Source: Hymenobacter sp.
Lineage (GTDB): Bacteria; Bacteroidota; Bacteroidia; Cytophagales; Hymenobacteraceae
NCBI GenBank assembly: GCA_025362615.1
Contig: JANYFQ010000033.1
Location: 1 to 6,103 of the forward strand
Length of the DNA stretch: 6,103 bases
Direction of reading: 5' to 3'
The position numbers were made by a program, and so were the translations under genes. The notes under the pieces were generated by a model. It was not told where the DNA came from. It made no database searches and worked only from the letters and a program-made list of their open reading frames with translations. Below are positions 4,234-6,103 of the stretch, piece by piece. How positions within the stretch are numbered: position 1 is the first letter of the stretch; each line of letters starts with the position of its first letter.

Positions 4234-6103
4234 CTAGCGGCTGAACAACAGCTCGCGGTACTTCACCAAAGGCCAGTCCTCGTCGGCCACCATCTGCTCG
4301 AGCTTATCAACGGCGCGGCGGATGGGGTCGAATTTTGTTTTCACGTCGTCGCAGTACGCCGCCGCACGGGCGCGGGGGTGCTCGACTTTATTGGCGGCTT
4401 TGCGGGCCTCAATCATGGCATCGACCGTGGTTTTGATGGTCGTGACGTGGCGCGAAATCGTTTTAATCATTTCCACCGTCACTTGGGCATCGTCGCCATC
4501 AAGGCCCAGCTCGCGCAGGCCGCGCACGTTGTCGATGAGCTTGGTTTGGTAGGCTATGGCCGTGGGAATGATGTGATTGACGGCCAAATCGCCGATGACA
4601 CGGCTCTCGATTTGAATTTTTTTCTGGTAGTCTTCGAGCAAAATTTCGTGGCGGGCGTGCAGCTCGGTTTCCGAGAAAATGCCGTGGCGGGCGAAGAGCG
4701 CGGCCGACTCGGCGCTCACCAGCGCGTCGAGGGCCGGGGGCGTGGTGGGCAGGTTGCTCAGGCCGCGGCGGGCGGCTTCGTCGCGCCATTCGTCGGAGTA
4801 GCCGTTGCCCTCGAAGCGGATGTTTTTGGACGAGATGACGTACTCGCGCAGCACCTGCACGATGGCTACTTCCTTCTTTTTGCCCTGCTCGATGAGCGCA
4901 TCGACGGACATTTTGAAGTCGATGAGTTGGTCGGCAACGATGGCGTTGAGCACCGTCATGGCCGACGAGCAGTTGGCCGACGAACCCACGGCCCGCAGCT
5001 CGAACTTGTTGCCGGTGAAGGCGAAGGGCGAGGTACGGTTGCGGTCGGTGTTGTCGAGCAGAATGGCCGGAATTTTATCAATGCCGAGCTTGAGGTAGAT
5101 GTTGTCGCCCTTGTCGAGCGGCACTTCGGCGGTGCGCTCCAACTCATCCATTACCGAATCGAGCTTCGAGCCGACGAACACCGACATGATGGCCGGCGGG
5201 GCTTCGTTGGCCCCGAGGCGGTGGTCGTTGCTGGCCGAGGCGATGCTGGCCCGCAGCAAATCGGCGTGGCGATGCACGGCCTTGATGGTGGTGATGAAGA
5301 AGGCCAGAAACTGCAGGTTTTCCTTGGGCCGTTTGCCGGGCGCGAGCAGGTTTACGCCGGTGTCGGTGCTCATCGCCCAGTTGTTGTGCTTGCCGCTGCC
5401 GTTTACGCCCGCAAAGGGTTTCTCGTGCAGCAGCACGCGCAGGTCGTGGCGTTCGGCCACGCGGGCCATTACGTCCATCAGGAGCTGGTTGTGGTCCACG
5501 GCCAGGTTGGCATCCTCGAAGGTGGGGGCGCACTCAAACTGGTTGGGGGCCACTTCGTTGTGGCGGGTGCGGAGCGGTATGCCGAGCTGGTTGGCTTCTT
5601 CTTCAAACTCCAACATAAACCCGTGGGCGCGGGCCGGAATCGACCCAAAGTAATGGTCTTCGAGCTGCTGGCCTTTGGCGGGCGAGTGCCCGAACACGGT
5701 GCGGCCGGTGAGCACGAGGTCGGGCCGGGCATCAAACAAAGCGCGGTCCACGAGGAAGTATTCCTGCTCGATGCCGAGCGTCGTATTCACCCGCGCCACG
5801 TCTTTGTCGAAATACTGGCACACGTCGAGGGCCGCTTTTTCGAGTACCGCCAGCGAGCGCAGCAGGGGCGCTTTGTAGTCGAGGGCTTCGCCGGTGTAGG
5901 CCACGAAAATGGTGGGAATACACAGCGTTTTGGCCCCTACGGTTTCGATGATGAAGGCGGGCGAAGTAGGGTCCCAGGCGGTGTAGCCCCTGGCTTCGAA
6001 GGTGTTGCGGATGCCGCCGTTGGGGAAGCTCGACGCGTCGGGCTCCTGCTGCACCAGCGCCGAGCCTTTGAAGCTCTCGATGGGCCGCCCGTCGGAGTTG
6101 AGG
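4234..6103 (-). CDS. glnN: Type III glutamine synthetase (5' end outside window)
   Basis: This enzyme makes glutamine from glutamate, ammonium and ATP in the cytoplasm. In total 622 codons are visible. The frame is open to the window edge, and the residues before the internal GTG at 6054 (LNSDGRPIESFKGSAL) fit the family, so 6054 is not the start. Type III enzymes run to about 730 residues, so roughly 100 N-terminal residues are missing. Numbering from the first visible residue, landmarks are QQEPDASSFPNGGIR (18-32), EQEYFLVD (112-119, metal-binding glutamates), HNEVAPNQFE (181-190), HEKPFAGVNGSGKHNNW (226-242, matching the NGSGxH segment of type I enzymes), and the type III signature NRTSPFAFTGNKFE (355-368). 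The long C-terminal extension (about 400-622) is the helical region specific to type III. Reading is intact with no frameshift. It converges on the nucleotidyltransferase gene and ends at the shared terminator. Its promoter is not in the window. Confidence 0.96.
   Translation of the reverse strand, partial: LNSDGRPIESFKGSALVQQEPDASSFPNGGIRNTFEARGYTAWDPTSPAFIIETVGAKTLCIPTIFVAYTGEALDYKAPLLRSLAVLEKAALDVCQYFDKDVARVNTTLGIEQEYFLVDRALFDARPDLVLTGRTVFGHSPAKGQQLEDHYFGSIPARAHGFMLEFEEEANQLGIPLRTRHNEVAPNQFECAPTFEDANLAVDHNQLLMDVMARVAERHDLRVLLHEKPFAGVNGSGKHNNWAMSTDTGVNLLAPGKRPKENLQFLAFFITTIKAVHRHADLLRASIASASNDHRLGANEAPPAIMSVFVGSKLDSVMDELERTAEVPLDKGDNIYLKLGIDKIPAILLDNTDRNRTSPFAFTGNKFELRAVGSSANCSSAMTVLNAIVADQLIDFKMSVDALIEQGKKKEVAIVQVLREYVISSKNIRFEGNGYSDEWRDEAARRGLSNLPTTPPALDALVSAESAALFARHGIFSETELHARHEILLEDYQKKIQIESRVIGDLAVNHIIPTAIAYQTKLIDNVRGLRELGLDGDDAQVTVEMIKTISRHVTTIKTTVDAMIEARKAANKVEHPRARAAAYCDDVKTKFDPIRRAVDKLEQMVADEDWPLVKYRELLFSR

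Noticed and set aside
5099..5653. 184-residue plus-strand ORF opposite glutamine synthetase
   Set aside because: It lies wholly antisense to a clearly conserved gene, is serine/arginine-rich and low in motifs, and is what GC-rich antisense frames usually produce.
4234..6054. Glutamine synthetase starting at the internal GTG 6054
   Set aside because: The frame stays open to the window edge with family-like residues before it (FKGSALVQQEPDASSF), so the real start lies outside.
1..6103. CRISPR array, tRNA or rRNA genes, or transposase genes
   Set aside because: I saw no regularly spaced repeats with unique spacers, no tRNA-like cloverleaf or rRNA sequence, and no transposase or integrase motifs.

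Overview
This 6.1 kb window looks like chromosomal DNA from a GC-rich member of the Bacteroidota. A Hymenobacter-like member of the Cytophagales is my best guess, made from memory of protein style and not from a search. Supporting points are a type III (GlnN-type) glutamine synthetase, a BshB1-type bacillithiol enzyme in an apparently Gram-negative background, start sites mostly without strong Shine-Dalgarno sequences, and GC-rich genes separated by short gaps, one of them very AT-rich.

Layout from left to right. A Rho-independent terminator (1-26) ends an unseen plus-strand gene. It is followed by a 112-bp segment (34-145) bounded by 26-bp imperfect inverted repeats, directly ahead of trxB (163-1098, thioredoxin reductase). 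Next is a secreted M23 peptidase with a C-terminal LysM domain (1211-2416), whose 5' end carries a perfect 8-bp-stem palindrome. A 114-bp, roughly 29% GC gap full of short repeats separates it from bshB1 (2531-3247), the bacillithiol-pathway deacetylase. Then comes an overlapping two-gene cassette: a 91-residue protein of unknown function (3343-3618) and an AbiEii-like nucleotidyltransferase (3585-4127). A strong bidirectional terminator (4148-4166 stem) separates this plus-strand group from the convergent minus-strand gene for type III glutamine synthetase (4234 to beyond 6103), whose N-terminus lies outside the window.

Functionally, trxB and bshB1 both belong to low-molecular-weight thiol and disulfide redox homeostasis, but they are separated by the cell-wall peptidase gene and I see no evidence of one operon. 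The M23/LysM protein acts in the periplasm or at the cell surface on peptidoglycan. Glutamine synthetase is the ammonium-assimilation enzyme. The small gene/nucleotidyltransferase pair is the only accessory-looking element. It is the best candidate for a less-described system (possibly toxin-antitoxin-like), but the sequence alone does not prove this. Most of the window is ordinary housekeeping DNA.
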